DNA from: Actinomadura chibensis NBRC 106107
GTDB lineage: Bacteria > Actinomycetota > Actinomycetes > Streptosporangiales > Streptosporangiaceae
NCBI RefSeq assembly: GCF_001552135.1
Contig: NZ_BCQP01000049.1
Span: 1-64,000, forward strand
Reading direction: 5' to 3'
DNA length: 64,000 nt
The notes below the pieces were generated by a model, which made no database searches, was not told the origin of the DNA, and saw only the letters and a program-made list of their open reading frames with translations. This document shows positions 24,388-33,560 of the stretch, piece after piece (the first letter of the stretch is position 1; each line of letters starts with the position of its first letter). The position numbers and the translations under genes were made by a program.

Positions 24388-25389
24388 ATGCACATCACGT
24401 CCCCGGTGAAGCCGATGCTGGCGACGACGGTCGACCGCATCCCGCCGCCGCAGTCGTGCCCCGGCGGCTGCGTGTACGAGCCGAAGTTCGACGGCTTCCG
24501 GACGGTCGCGATCGTGACCGACTCCGGCGCGGTGAACCTGTGGTCGCGCCGCCGCACGAGGCTCGACGAGGCGTTCCCGGAGATCGTCGCGGCGGTCGCG
24601 GAGCAGCTCCGGCCGGGGACGGTCGTCGACGGCGAGACCGTCCGCTGGGGGGAGGACGGCCGCCTCGACTTCGCCGCCCTGCAGCGCCGCCACGTCGCGG
24701 GACGCCGCCGCCGCGACCTCGCCCGGACCGAGCCCTGCCACTACGTCGTGTTCGACGTCCTCGAATCGGACGGCGCCGACCTGCGCCCGCGCCCGCTGCG
24801 GGAGCGGCGCGCCGTCCTGGAGGCGCTGCTCGGCGGCGCCCCGGCGGGCGCGCGGGTCGTCGCGACGCCGCAGACCGCCGACGTCGAGGAGGCCCGGGTC
24901 TGGTTCGACGCGCTGGCCGGGCAGGGCGTCGAGGGCCTCGTCGTCAAGGACGCGGGCGGCGCCTACCGGGAGGGGCGCCGCGCCTGGCGGAAGGTGAAGC
25001 GGCGGATCACCACCGAGGCGATCGTCGGCGGCGTGACCGGGACGAGGCAGGCGCCCGAGTCGCTGATCCTCGGCCGGTACGACGCCGACGGCAGGCTCCG
25101 CGTCGTCGCGCGGACGACGCCGCTCCCGCCCGCCGCCCGCGTGGAGCTGGCGGAGGTCCTGCGGCACGCCGACCAGGACCATCCGTGGCCCGCCGAGCTG
25201 CCCGCCGGGTTCGCGGGCGGCCCGTACGGGGCGCACCCGCCGATCCGCTACGTCCGGACGGAGCCGGAGGTCGTCGTCGAGTTCAGCGCGGACGCCGCCG
25301 TCGAGCACGGGCGGTGGCGGCACGGGGTCAGGTTCGTGCGCGTCCGGCCGGACCTCGATCCCGGCGAGGCGCCTTTCTTCGGCGCATGA
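24388..25389 (+). CDS. ATP-dependent DNA ligase, LigC type
   Basis: 333 aa. Motif I is EPKFDGFR with the nucleotidylated Lys at 33. Motif III is YVVFDVLESDG, motif IV EGLVVKDAGG and motif V WRKVKRR, followed by an OB-fold domain (RYDADGRLRVVARTTPLP). This matches the short actinobacterial LigC group, which acts in DNA repair and is separate from the NAD+-dependent replicative ligase. No ku, primase or polymerase gene is next to it. The gene starts about 100 bp after TetR and may have its own promoter. Confidence 0.88.
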   Translation: MHITSPVKPMLATTVDRIPPPQSCPGGCVYEPKFDGFRTVAIVTDSGAVNLWSRRRTRLDEAFPEIVAAVAEQLRPGTVVDGETVRWGEDGRLDFAALQRRHVAGRRRRDLARTEPCHYVVFDVLESDGADLRPRPLRERRAVLEALLGGAPAGARVVATPQTADVEEARVWFDALAGQGVEGLVVKDAGGAYREGRRAWRKVKRRITTEAIVGGVTGTRQAPESLILGRYDADGRLRVVARTTPLPPAARVELAEVLRHADQDHPWPAELPAGFAGGPYGAHPPIRYVRTEPEVVVEFSADAAVEHGRWRHGVRFVRVRPDLDPGEAPFFGA

Positions 25390-25469
25390 CACATGGACGC
25401 GGCGGCCCGCCGATGGTAAGCCCGTCCTGAACGGGCCGCCGGCACGGCCCGCGGAGCGCGGGAGCCCTC

Positions 25470-27050
25470 ATGGAACACGACTACGTCATCGTCGGCGCCG
25501 GGTCCGCGGGATGCGCCCTGGCCGCGCGGCTGTCCGAGGACGCCTCCGTCACGGTCGCCCTGCTGGAGGCGGGCGGGCCGGACGACAAGAGCGAGATCCA
25601 CGTCCCGGCCGCGTTCCCGAGGCTGTTCAAGACCGAGTACGACTGGGACTTCACCACCGTCCGGCAGGCCGAGCTGGACGGGCGCGGGCTGTACTGGCCG
25701 CGCGGCAAGATGCTCGGCGGCTCGTCGTCGATGAACGCGATGATGTGGGTGCGCGGCCACGCCGCCGACTACGACGGCTGGGACGTCCCCGGCTGGACCT
25801 ACGACGACGTCGAGCCGTACTTCCGCCGCGCCGAGGGACGCGTCGGCAGCAACGACGGCGGCGTGTACGGGACGTCCGGCCCGGTGACGATCTCCGAGCA
25901 GCGCAGCCCGAACGAGGCGACCCGCGCGTTCCTCGCCGCGTGCGCGGCGTCCGGGCTGGCGCGGCTGCCGGAGCTGAACGGGCCGTCCAACGAGGGGTAC
26001 GCGCTGACGCCGGTCAGCCAGCGGCGCGGCCGGCGGTGCAGCGCGGCGGACGCCTACCTGCGCCCCGCCCGCAGGCGCCCGAACCTGACCGTGGTCACGG
26101 GCGCGCAGGTGGCGCGGGTCCTGATCGAGGACGGCCGGGCGACCGGCGTCGAGTACGGCGGGGAGCGCGTCACGGCCCGCCGCGAGGTCGTGCTGTCGGC
26201 GGGGGCGATCGGCTCGCCGCACCTGCTGATGCTGTCCGGCGTCGGCGACCCCGACAACCTGCGCGAGGTGGGCGTCGAGCCGGTCGTGGAGCGGCCGGCG
26301 GTCGGACGGCACCTCCAGGACCATCTCGCGGTCGGCGTCGTGCGGCGCTGCCCGCGGGCGGTCACCCTCGCGGGCGCGGAGTCGCTCCCGAACGTCGCCC
26401 GCTACCTGCTGCTGCGGCGCGGGCCGTTCACGTCCAACGTGGGCGAGGCGGTGGTGTTCACCAAGAGCGATCCGGCGCTGCAAGCGCCCGACCTGGAGCT
26501 GGTGTTCGCGCCCGCCCCGTTCGTCGGGCACGGGCTGACGCCGCCGACCGAGCACGGCGTGACGGTCGGCGTGGTGCTGCTGCAGCCCGAGTCGTCCGGA
26601 CGGGTCGCGCTCGCGTCCGCCGCCCCGGCCGCCGCGCCGACCATCGACCCGGCCTACCTGACCTCCGACCGCGACCTCCGCGTGCTGATGCGCGGCGTCC
26701 GGCGGGCGGAGGAGCTGCTCGCGGCCGAGCCGCTGAAGCCCTACATCGGCCCGCCGATGGACCCCTACACCGGCGCGGACGGCGACGCGTCCCTCGCCGG
26801 GTACATCCGGCGGACCAGCGAGACGCTCTACCACCCGACCGGCACCTGCCGGATGGGGACCGACGGCGACGCCGTCGTCGACCCCGACCTCCGCGTCCGC
26901 GGCGTGGCGGGGCTGCGCGTCGCGGACGCCTCCGTCCTGCCGCGGATCACCCGCGGGCACACCAACGCGCCCGCCATCATGATCGGCGAGAAGGCCGCCG
27001 ATCTGATCAAGCAGGCGAAGGCGCGGGCCGGAGCCGAGGCTGGGCGCTAG
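25470..27050 (+). CDS. GMC family FAD-dependent oxidoreductase
   Basis: 526 aa. The N-terminal dinucleotide motif is DYVIVGAGSAGCALAARLSE with the acidic end LLEAGG. GMC signature 1 is WPRGKMLGGSSSMNAMMWVRG, and signature 2 is AGAIGSPHLLMLSGVGDP. The C-terminal active-site His is in YHPTGTCRMG, and the second site is RGHTNAPAIMIGEKAADLI. The closest well-known types are choline and other alcohol dehydrogenases, but the substrate is not defined. Its stop overlaps the stop of the convergent hydrolase by 4 bp (27047-27050). Confidence 0.9.
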   Translation: MEHDYVIVGAGSAGCALAARLSEDASVTVALLEAGGPDDKSEIHVPAAFPRLFKTEYDWDFTTVRQAELDGRGLYWPRGKMLGGSSSMNAMMWVRGHAADYDGWDVPGWTYDDVEPYFRRAEGRVGSNDGGVYGTSGPVTISEQRSPNEATRAFLAACAASGLARLPELNGPSNEGYALTPVSQRRGRRCSAADAYLRPARRRPNLTVVTGAQVARVLIEDGRATGVEYGGERVTARREVVLSAGAIGSPHLLMLSGVGDPDNLREVGVEPVVERPAVGRHLQDHLAVGVVRRCPRAVTLAGAESLPNVARYLLLRRGPFTSNVGEAVVFTKSDPALQAPDLELVFAPAPFVGHGLTPPTEHGVTVGVVLLQPESSGRVALASAAPAAAPTIDPAYLTSDRDLRVLMRGVRRAEELLAAEPLKPYIGPPMDPYTGADGDASLAGYIRRTSETLYHPTGTCRMGTDGDAVVDPDLRVRGVAGLRVADASVLPRITRGHTNAPAIMIGEKAADLIKQAKARAGAEAGR

Positions 27051-28000
27051 CGCAGCCAGGCGAGGACGCGCTCGTTCACCCGGTCGGGCCGGTCGAGCTG
27101 GACGAAGTGCCCCGCCCCGGGGACGAGCTCCGCGTGCGACCCGTCCGGCAGCGCCGCGAGGACGGGCCCGAGGTCCCCGCCGGGGGCGATGACGTCGGCG
27201 CTGAGGCAGCCGTCCTCCGCGCCGTGCAGGTAGAGGACGGGGACCTCGCCCTTGGCCGACACGGCCTCCTGCTCGGCCGCGTACCGCTCGGAATGCCGCG
27301 AGTGGTCGAACATCGCGCGGTAGTAGCCGAGCGCGGCGGAGACGTTGTCCGGGGCGGCGAGGCAGGCCATGGCGTGGTCGACGTCCTCCGCGCGCTCGCC
27401 CGCGCCGGGCGGTGACCAGTCGCGCCACAGGTTCTCGATGAACCCCCGGTCGACGGCGGCCTCGGCGAACCGCGTCTGGAAGACGAAGATGTAGAACGAG
27501 CGCTTGAGCTGCTCGTAGTCGAAGAACACCCCGGCCATCACCGGGATCGGCGGGACCGACAGCGCGACGGTCCGCCGCCAGCGGTCCGGGGCGGTGTTCG
27601 CGGCGCCGTAGGCGGCGAAGGCGCCCCAGTCGTGCCCGACGATCACGGCGTCCGGCCCGCCGCCGAGCGCCTCGTGCAGGGCGACGGCGTCGGCGGCGAG
27701 GGCCCCGGCCTGGTAGACGCCGTCCGCCGGGACGGACGTCGGCGCGTAGCCGCGCGTGAACGGGGCGACCGCGCGGTATCCGGCGGCGGCCAGCTCGGGC
27801 ATGAGGTGCCGCCAGGTGTGCGCCGAGTCGGGGAAGCCGTGCAGGAGCAGCGCGAGCGGCCCGTCCTCGGGGCCCGCCGTGAGGAGGGCGAAGTCGAGCC
27901 CGCCCGCGCGGACCGATCCAACCTCGATGTCGGCGACGCCGCCGGTGTCGCCGGCGCCGTCCGTGTCGTCCATCTCGTCCGTGTCGTCCATCTCGTCCAT
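27047..28000 (-). CDS. Alpha/beta hydrolase, epoxide-hydrolase-like
   Basis: 317 aa. The oxyanion region is LLLHGFPDSAHTW, the nucleophile elbow VGHDWGAFAAY (Asp nucleophile), the acid probably HGAEDGCL and the His GAGHFVQLDRP. An Asp nucleophile with HGFPD points to epoxide hydrolases or haloacid-type dehalogenases. The cap includes FYIFVFQTRF. The N-terminus has a short acidic repeat, MDEMDDTDEMDDTD. ATG 28000 is preferred because GGAGGAGGG lies just upstream. The frame stays open to 28090 without homology. Confidence 0.88.
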   Translation of the reverse strand: MDEMDDTDEMDDTDGAGDTGGVADIEVGSVRAGGLDFALLTAGPEDGPLALLLHGFPDSAHTWRHLMPELAAAGYRAVAPFTRGYAPTSVPADGVYQAGALAADAVALHEALGGGPDAVIVGHDWGAFAAYGAANTAPDRWRRTVALSVPPIPVMAGVFFDYEQLKRSFYIFVFQTRFAEAAVDRGFIENLWRDWSPPGAGERAEDVDHAMACLAAPDNVSAALGYYRAMFDHSRHSERYAAEQEAVSAKGEVPVLYLHGAEDGCLSADVIAPGGDLGPVLAALPDGSHAELVPGAGHFVQLDRPDRVNERVLAWLR

Positions 28001-28009
28001 GGGGCCCTC

Positions 28010-28165
28010 CTCCGGTTCGCGGCGCACGCTACCCGGCCCGCTCCCACCACGGAGGTGTTCATCATCATCTCCTTCGGATACCAGTGTCACACCATGTGTT
28101 TACAGCGGATTCCGTACTCATTTAGCATCATCGCAACTGGATCAATCGCTCTCAAAGGGATCGTG
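28010..28165. promoter_or_regulatory. AT-richer divergent promoter region
   Basis: This spacer between the hydrolase and the aminotransferase has lower GC than its surroundings, especially 28060-28150. It contains GTGTCACACCATGTGTTTAC near 28090-28109, with an ACAC..GTGT half-palindrome. Promoters for both divergent genes are expected here, but I cannot place them exactly. Confidence 0.45.
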
Positions 28166-29557
28166 ATGACAGAGCCGGACGTGACGAGCCACCAGCACGA
28201 CGCGTTGCAGCGGGCGGCGCGCGACCACCTGTGGATGCACTTCGCCCGCCACTCCCGGGACGACGGCGGCGCCATCCCGATGATCGTCCGCGGCGAGGGG
28301 CCCTACGTGTACGACGCGGCGGGCCGCCGCTACCTGGACGGGCTGTCCGGGCTGTTCGCCGTCCAGGCCGGGCACGGCCGCGAGGAGCTGGCGCAGGCCG
28401 CCGCCAAGCAGGCAGCCGAGCTGGCGTTCTTCCCGATCTGGTCGTACGCGCACCCGAAGGCCGCCGAGCTGGCCGAGCGGCTCGCGGGCCTCGCCCCGGA
28501 CGGCCTTCGCCGCGTCTTCTTCACCACCGGCGGCGGCGAGGCCGTGGAGAGCGCGTGGAAGCTCGCCAAGCACTACTTCAAGCTCACCGGGAAGCCGGGC
28601 AAGCACAAGGTCATCAGCCGCGCGGTCGCCTACCACGGCACCCCGCACGGCGCGCTGTCGATCACCGGCCTGCCCGGCCTGAAGGCGCCGTACGAGCCGC
28701 TCGTGCCGAGCGGGTTCCGGGTGCCGAACACCAACGCCTACCGGGCCGCCGCCGAGCACCGCGCCGACCCCGAGGCGTTCGGCCGCTGGGCCGCCGACCG
28801 GATCGAGGAGGCCATCGAGTTCGAGGGGCCCGAGACCGTCGCGGCCGTGTTCCTGGAGCCGGTGCAGAACGCGGGCGGCTGCTTCCCGCCCCCGCCGGGC
28901 TACTTCCGGCGCGTCCGGGAGATCTGCGACCGGCACGACGTCCTGCTGGTGTCGGACGAGGTGATCTGCGCGTTCGGCCGCCTCGGCGCGATGTTCGGCG
29001 CGCAGCGGTACGGCTACACGCCCGACGTCATCACCTTCGCCAAGGGCGTGACGTCCGGGTACGCGCCGCTCGGCGGGATGCTGGTCGCCGACCGCCTGTT
29101 CGAGCCGTTCGGCCGCGGGACGGAGATGTTCGCGCACGGCTACACCTTCGGCGGCCACCCGGTGTCGGCGGCCGTGGCGCTCGCCAACCTCGACCTGTTC
29201 GAGCGCGAGGACCTGACCGGGCACGTCCGGCGGAACGAGGACGCCTTCCGCGCCACCCTCGAACGGCTCCTCGACCTGCCGATCGTCGGGGACGTCCGCG
29301 GCGACGGCTACTTCTACGGCGTCGAGCTCGTGAAGGACAAGGAGACGCGGGAGACGTTCGACGACGCCGAGTCCGAGCGGCTGCTGCGCGGGTTCCTCGA
29401 CCGGGCGCTGTACGACGCGGGCCTGTACTGCCGCGCCGACGACCGCGGGGACCCGGTCGTCCAGCTCGCGCCGCCGCTGGTCTGCGACCAGCGCCACTTC
29501 GACGAGATCGAGGGGATCCTCCGCTCGGTCCTGACGGAGGCGTGGGCGCGCCTCTGA
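28166..29557 (+). CDS. Class III aminotransferase (omega-transaminase)
   Basis: 463 aa. Features of PLP fold-type I class III enzymes are present: DGLSGLFAVQAGHGREEL near the N-terminus, FTTGGGEAVESAWKLAKHYF, EPVQNAGGCFPPPPGYF, LLVSDEVICAFGRLG (Asp for PLP), and TFAKGVTSGYAPLGG with the Schiff-base Lys. The full-length pattern resembles putrescine, beta-alanine or taurine:pyruvate transaminases. The amine donor cannot be chosen from sequence. ATG 28166 is preceded by GTG 28163, so either may be used. It may share control with the divergent hydrolase. Confidence 0.9.
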   Translation: MTEPDVTSHQHDALQRAARDHLWMHFARHSRDDGGAIPMIVRGEGPYVYDAAGRRYLDGLSGLFAVQAGHGREELAQAAAKQAAELAFFPIWSYAHPKAAELAERLAGLAPDGLRRVFFTTGGGEAVESAWKLAKHYFKLTGKPGKHKVISRAVAYHGTPHGALSITGLPGLKAPYEPLVPSGFRVPNTNAYRAAAEHRADPEAFGRWAADRIEEAIEFEGPETVAAVFLEPVQNAGGCFPPPPGYFRRVREICDRHDVLLVSDEVICAFGRLGAMFGAQRYGYTPDVITFAKGVTSGYAPLGGMLVADRLFEPFGRGTEMFAHGYTFGGHPVSAAVALANLDLFEREDLTGHVRRNEDAFRATLERLLDLPIVGDVRGDGYFYGVELVKDKETRETFDDAESERLLRGFLDRALYDAGLYCRADDRGDPVVQLAPPLVCDQRHFDEIEGILRSVLTEAWARL

Positions 29558-29682
29558 CCCCGATCGGCCCTTGCCGGCTGCTGTGACGCGCGTCACCGTG
29601 GCGATAAGCGTGCGCTTGCGGCTTTACTTTGAGAGGGTGCGTGTAAACCGAATCGAGTTCGGAAGTGGCGAGGTGGTGGCGG

Positions 29683-30930
29683 GTGCCCAAGGTCGAGGAC
29701 ATCAACCTGACGGACTGGGAGTTCTGGCGGCGGCCGCACGACTACCGCCATGACGCGTTCAGGGCCCTCCGGTGGCACCCCGAGCTGGTGCTGTTCGAGG
29801 AACCCGACATCGTCATCATGCCGCAGGGCCCCGGCTACTACGCGCTGACCAGGTACGAGGACGTGGTCGAGGCGTCCCGGCGCCCGCAGGACTTCTGCTC
29901 CGGCAAGGGCGCGATCAGCATCCCGGACATGCCCGGCGACATGCATGAGTACTTCGGCTCCATGATCAGCATGGACGACCCGCGGCACGCCAAGATCCGC
30001 CGGATCGTGTCCCGGGCGTTCTCGCCGCGCATGATCCAGCGGTTCGAGGACCGGGTGGAGGCGGTCGCCGGGCAGATCGTCGAGGGCGTCGCGGCGGGCG
30101 GCGGCACCGGCGACTTCGTCGCGGACGTCGCCGCCCGGCTCCCCTTGAAGATCATCTGCGACATGATGGGCATCGGCGAGGAGCACTACAGTACGGTGCT
30201 CGACGCCACCAACGTGATCCTCGCGGGGAACGACGCGGAGTTCGTCCCGTCCGACGACCCCGAGGAGTTCGCGATGGCGCTGCTCGGCGCGGGCGAGACC
30301 CTCAGGGGCCTGGTCGAGGAGCTCGGCCGCAGGCGCCGCGACGACCCGACCGACGACCTCACGTCCGCCCTGGTCAACGCCAACATCGACGGCGAGTCGC
30401 TCACCGACCAGGAACTCGGCTCGTTCTTCATCCTGCTCGTCGTCGCCGGGAACGAGACGACCCGCAACGCCATCGCGCACGGCCTCGACCTCTTCACCCG
30501 CAACCCCGACCAGCGGGCCCTGCTCGCCGAGGACCTCGACGCCCGGATGCCCGGCGCGGTCGAGGAGATCGTCCGGTACGTGTCGCCGGTGATCTGGATG
30601 CGGCGCACCGCCACCCGCGACACCACGCTCAACGGGTACGAGGTCAAGGAGGGCGACAAGCTCGTCCTCTACTACTGGTCGGCCAACCGCGACGAGACGG
30701 TGTTCACCGACCCGGAGAGGTTCGACATCCTGCGCGACCCGAACCCGCACGTCGGGTTCGGCGGGCCCGGGCCGCACTTCTGCCTCGGCGCGCACCTCGC
30801 CAGGCGCGAGATCACCGTCATGTTCCGGGAGCTGCTGCGCCGGACGCCCGGCGTCCGCGCGTCCGGCGAGCCCGAGCGGTTGGAGTCCAACTTCATCAAC
30901 GGGATCAAGCGCCTGCCCTACGCGCTCTGA
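29683..30930 (+). CDS. Cytochrome P450, bacterial class I
   Basis: About 415 aa. The I-helix motif is LLVVAGNETTRNAIAHGL, the K-helix ExxR is EEIVRY, and the haem loop is FGGPGPHFCLGAHLAR with the Cys ligand near residue 367. The MISMDDPRHAKIRRIVSRAFSP and AGNETTRNA phrasing is common in the CYP125/142/124 neighbourhood that oxidises sterol side chains or methyl-branched lipids. The substrate is an inference. GTG 29683 has GAGGTGG upstream; GTG 29665 would add six residues. No ferredoxin gene is adjacent. Confidence 0.88.
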   Translation: MPKVEDINLTDWEFWRRPHDYRHDAFRALRWHPELVLFEEPDIVIMPQGPGYYALTRYEDVVEASRRPQDFCSGKGAISIPDMPGDMHEYFGSMISMDDPRHAKIRRIVSRAFSPRMIQRFEDRVEAVAGQIVEGVAAGGGTGDFVADVAARLPLKIICDMMGIGEEHYSTVLDATNVILAGNDAEFVPSDDPEEFAMALLGAGETLRGLVEELGRRRRDDPTDDLTSALVNANIDGESLTDQELGSFFILLVVAGNETTRNAIAHGLDLFTRNPDQRALLAEDLDARMPGAVEEIVRYVSPVIWMRRTATRDTTLNGYEVKEGDKLVLYYWSANRDETVFTDPERFDILRDPNPHVGFGGPGPHFCLGAHLARREITVMFRELLRRTPGVRASGEPERLESNFINGIKRLPYAL

Positions 30931-30946
30931 CCCGCCCGGCTCCGGC

Positions 30947-31690
30947 TCACCAGGGCAGCGGGCCCTCCTCGGCCAGGTACGCGCCGGACGGGCCGTCCGG
31001 GCCCTGCGCCGCGACGCCCGCGATCACCGCCGCGCCCTGCGCCGCCGTCCGGTGCCCGGAGTGCCCGTTCAGGTCGGTGGCGCAGTAGCCGGGGGCCACC
31101 GCGTTCACCTTGATCGGCGTGTCCGCCAGCTCCCTGGCGTAGGCGACGGTCACCGCGTTCAGCGCCGTCTTGGACGCGTTGTACGGCAGCAGGTTCGGAC
31201 CGTCGAGCGGGTCGGCCGGGTCGGTCAGCCACCCCAGCGAGGCGAGGCCGCTGGACACGTTGACGATCCGCCCGGCGGGGGAGCGGCGCAGGAGCGGGAG
31301 CATGGCGTTGGTCACCGCGACGACGCCGAAGACGTTGGTCTCGAACGCGGCCCGGACGAGCTCCGGCGCGACCCCGCTCGGCGGCGGCGAGGGCGCGCGA
31401 CCGGTCGCGTCCGTCGTCGTGATCGCCGCGTTGTTGACGAGGACGTCGAGCCGTCCGTGCGCGTCGCCGATCCGCTTGGCGGCGGCCTCGACGGACGCGG
31501 CGTCGGTGACGTCCACCTGGACGAACCGGGCGTCGATCCCCTCGGCGGCGAGCGCGGCGGCGGCCCGCTCCCCGCGGTCGGGGGACCGGGCCCCGACGAG
31601 GACGGTCATGCCCCGCCCGCCGAGCGCGCGCGCCGTCTCGAATCCGATCCCCTTGTTCGCTCCGGTGATGAGCGCGATCTGTGCTGTCAT
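30947..31690 (-). CDS. SDR family oxidoreductase
   Basis: 247 aa, a carbonyl-reductase-like classical SDR. The cofactor motif is ALITGANKGIGFETARAL, followed by NNAAITTTD, the catalytic Ser in VNVSSGLASLG, and YNASKTALN (YxxxK). The end GPSGAYLAEEGPLPW is typical of the group. It is convergent with the P450 and divergent from an XRE/MmyB regulator (start 31804). That kind of SDR-XRE pairing is frequent in actinomycetes and suggests that the regulator controls it. ATG 31690 matches the family's usual N-terminus. Confidence 0.92.
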   Translation of the reverse strand: MTAQIALITGANKGIGFETARALGGRGMTVLVGARSPDRGERAAAALAAEGIDARFVQVDVTDAASVEAAAKRIGDAHGRLDVLVNNAAITTTDATGRAPSPPPSGVAPELVRAAFETNVFGVVAVTNAMLPLLRRSPAGRIVNVSSGLASLGWLTDPADPLDGPNLLPYNASKTALNAVTVAYARELADTPIKVNAVAPGYCATDLNGHSGHRTAAQGAAVIAGVAAQGPDGPSGAYLAEEGPLPW

Positions 31691-31803
31691 GCCGCCCAGG
31701 CTCGTCGGCGGCGGCCCGGCCGAGAAGAGACCGGCCGAGGCTGGGACCGGCGGTACCACCCTCCGCGTGGCGGCCGCGCCGCCGCGTCGGACATCCTGGA
31801 GCC

Positions 31804-32673
31804 ATGGACAGGCAGGAGTTGGCCGCGTTCCTGCGCTCGCGCCGGGCCCGCATCCGCCCGGCCGACGTCGGGCTCCGGACCGGGACGCGGCGCCGCACCC
31901 CCGGCCTGCGCCGCGAGGAGATCGCGCACCTCGCGGGCATGTCGGTCGACTACTACATCCGGCTGGAGCAGGGGCGGGGGCCGCGTCCGTCCCGGCAGAT
32001 CCTCGCCGCGCTGGCCCGCGCGCTGCGGCTGACCGACGACGAGCGCGGCCACCTGCACCACCTCGCCGGGGAGCCGCCGGAGCCGCCGGGCGGACCGCCG
32101 CGCGACGTCCCGCCCGGCATCCTGCACCTGCTCGACCGGCTGGACGACACGCCCGCCTACGTCCTGAACCCCCGGCACGACATCCTCGCCTGGAACCCCC
32201 TCGCCGCCGCGCTCATGACCGACTTCGCCGCGATGGAGCCCGGCGACCGCAACGTCATCCGGTGGCTGTTCACCGGTCCGACGATCGAGCGCTACGACAC
32301 CGACGCCTACATCGCGCAGCTCGCCCGCGAGTCGGTCGCCGACCTGCGCGCCGCGTCCGGCCGCTACCCGAACGACCCCGGCATCGCCGCGCTGGTCGCC
32401 GACGTCTCGGCGCGCAGCCCGCTGTTCGCCCGGCTGTGGGCCGAGGGCGAGGTCGGGATCAGGCGCGGCAGCCGCAAGTCGATGAACCATCCGCTGGTCG
32501 GGGAGCTGGAGCTGCACTGCGACGTCCTCTACGTGCCGGAACGCGACCAGCGGGTCGTGCTGTACACGGTCGCGCCGGGGACGCCGTCCCACGCGGGCCT
32601 GAAGCGGCTCCGCGAGATCGCCGCCGGGCGAACCGGTGGCCTGGAGACGTCCGCCGCCCGGCCCCGCTGGTGA
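31804..32673 (+). CDS. XRE family regulator with MmyB-like ligand domain (copy 1)
   Basis: 289 aa. The N-terminal helix-turn-helix is TPGLRREEIAHLAGMSVDYYIRLEQGRGPRPS (about 33-64), ending with LARALRLTDDERGHLHHLAG. The C-terminal domain (from about residue 105: LDRLDDTPAYVLNPRHDILAWNPLAAAL) is the MmyB PAS-like fold known to bind fatty acids in a related protein. The region LELHCDVLYVPERDQRVVLYTVAPGTPS is its conserved end. It is divergent from the SDR gene and is followed 9 bp later by a close paralogue in the same direction. Confidence 0.92.
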   Translation: MDRQELAAFLRSRRARIRPADVGLRTGTRRRTPGLRREEIAHLAGMSVDYYIRLEQGRGPRPSRQILAALARALRLTDDERGHLHHLAGEPPEPPGGPPRDVPPGILHLLDRLDDTPAYVLNPRHDILAWNPLAAALMTDFAAMEPGDRNVIRWLFTGPTIERYDTDAYIAQLARESVADLRAASGRYPNDPGIAALVADVSARSPLFARLWAEGEVGIRRGSRKSMNHPLVGELELHCDVLYVPERDQRVVLYTVAPGTPSHAGLKRLREIAAGRTGGLETSAARPRW

Positions 32674-32682
32674 CGCGGGCCC

Positions 32683-33525
32683 ATGGACAGGCGGGAGATG
32701 GCGGGGTTCCTGCGGGCGCGGCGGGCGCGCGTCCAGCCCGGGGACGTGGGGATTGAGCCGGGTGTCCGGCGCCGCACGCCGGGGCTCCGCCGGGAGGAGG
32801 TGGCGCGGCTCGCGGGGATGTCGGTGGACTACTACGTCCGGCTGGAGCAGGGGCGGGGGCCGCGTCCGTCCCGGCAGATCCTCGCCGCGCTGGCCCGCGC
32901 GCTGCGGCTGACCGACGACGAGCGCGCCCATCTCTTCAACCTCGCCGGGGAAAGGCCCGCGCCATCGCCGGGGCCGCCGCAGGAAGTGCCCGCCGGAATC
33001 CTGCACCTGCTGGAACGGCTGGACGACACGCCCGCCTACGTCCTGGACGCGAAATACGACGTGCTGGCGTGGAACGACATGGCCGCCGCGCTCATCATCG
33101 ATTTCTCCGCGCTGGAACCGCGCGACCGCAACCCGCTGCGCTGGCTTTTCCTCAACCCCGATTCACGCCTCACCGAGGAGGACGGCGAATACGCGACGTT
33201 CGCGCGCCTGAGCGTCGCCGATCTGCGAACCGCGCTAGGCCGTTACCCGGACGACCCCGGCGTGACGTCGCTGGTGGCGGAGCTGAGCGCGGGCAGCGAG
33301 CGGTTCCGGCGGCTGTGGGAGCAGCATCATGTGGAAGTGCGGCGCGGGTCCAGCAAATGGATGCGGCATCCCGTGGTCGGGGACATCGAAGTGCACTGCG
33401 ATGTGCTGCACGTCCCGGAAAGGGACCAGAAAGTCGTCCTTTATACGGTCGAGCCGGGGACGCCGTCGCACGAGGCGTTCCAGCTACTGCGCGTGATCGG
33501 GACCCAGGACCTCAGCCCGCGCTGA
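32683..33525 (+). CDS. XRE family regulator with MmyB-like ligand domain (copy 2)
   Basis: 280 aa, the same architecture as the preceding gene: HTH TPGLRREEVARLAGMSVDYYVRLEQGRGPRPS and ligand domain LERLDDTPAYVLDAKYDVLAWNDMAAALIIDF. DNA from about 32840 to 32924 is essentially identical to 31961-32045 of copy 1, while other parts differ clearly. That patchiness suggests tandem duplication with later gene conversion of the HTH. It probably shares an operon with copy 1 and may respond to a different lipid ligand. Confidence 0.92.
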   Translation: MDRREMAGFLRARRARVQPGDVGIEPGVRRRTPGLRREEVARLAGMSVDYYVRLEQGRGPRPSRQILAALARALRLTDDERAHLFNLAGERPAPSPGPPQEVPAGILHLLERLDDTPAYVLDAKYDVLAWNDMAAALIIDFSALEPRDRNPLRWLFLNPDSRLTEEDGEYATFARLSVADLRTALGRYPDDPGVTSLVAELSAGSERFRRLWEQHHVEVRRGSSKWMRHPVVGDIEVHCDVLHVPERDQKVVLYTVEPGTPSHEAFQLLRVIGTQDLSPR

Positions 33526-33560
33526 GGCCCCGGGCCGTCGCCGCGCCTCGCCGCGCCGCG

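Noticed and set aside
22324..25392. A 3-kb open frame on the minus strand opposite TetR and DNA ligase
   Set aside because: It runs antisense to two well-supported genes and through the repeat tract. Its composition is low complexity without recognisable domains.
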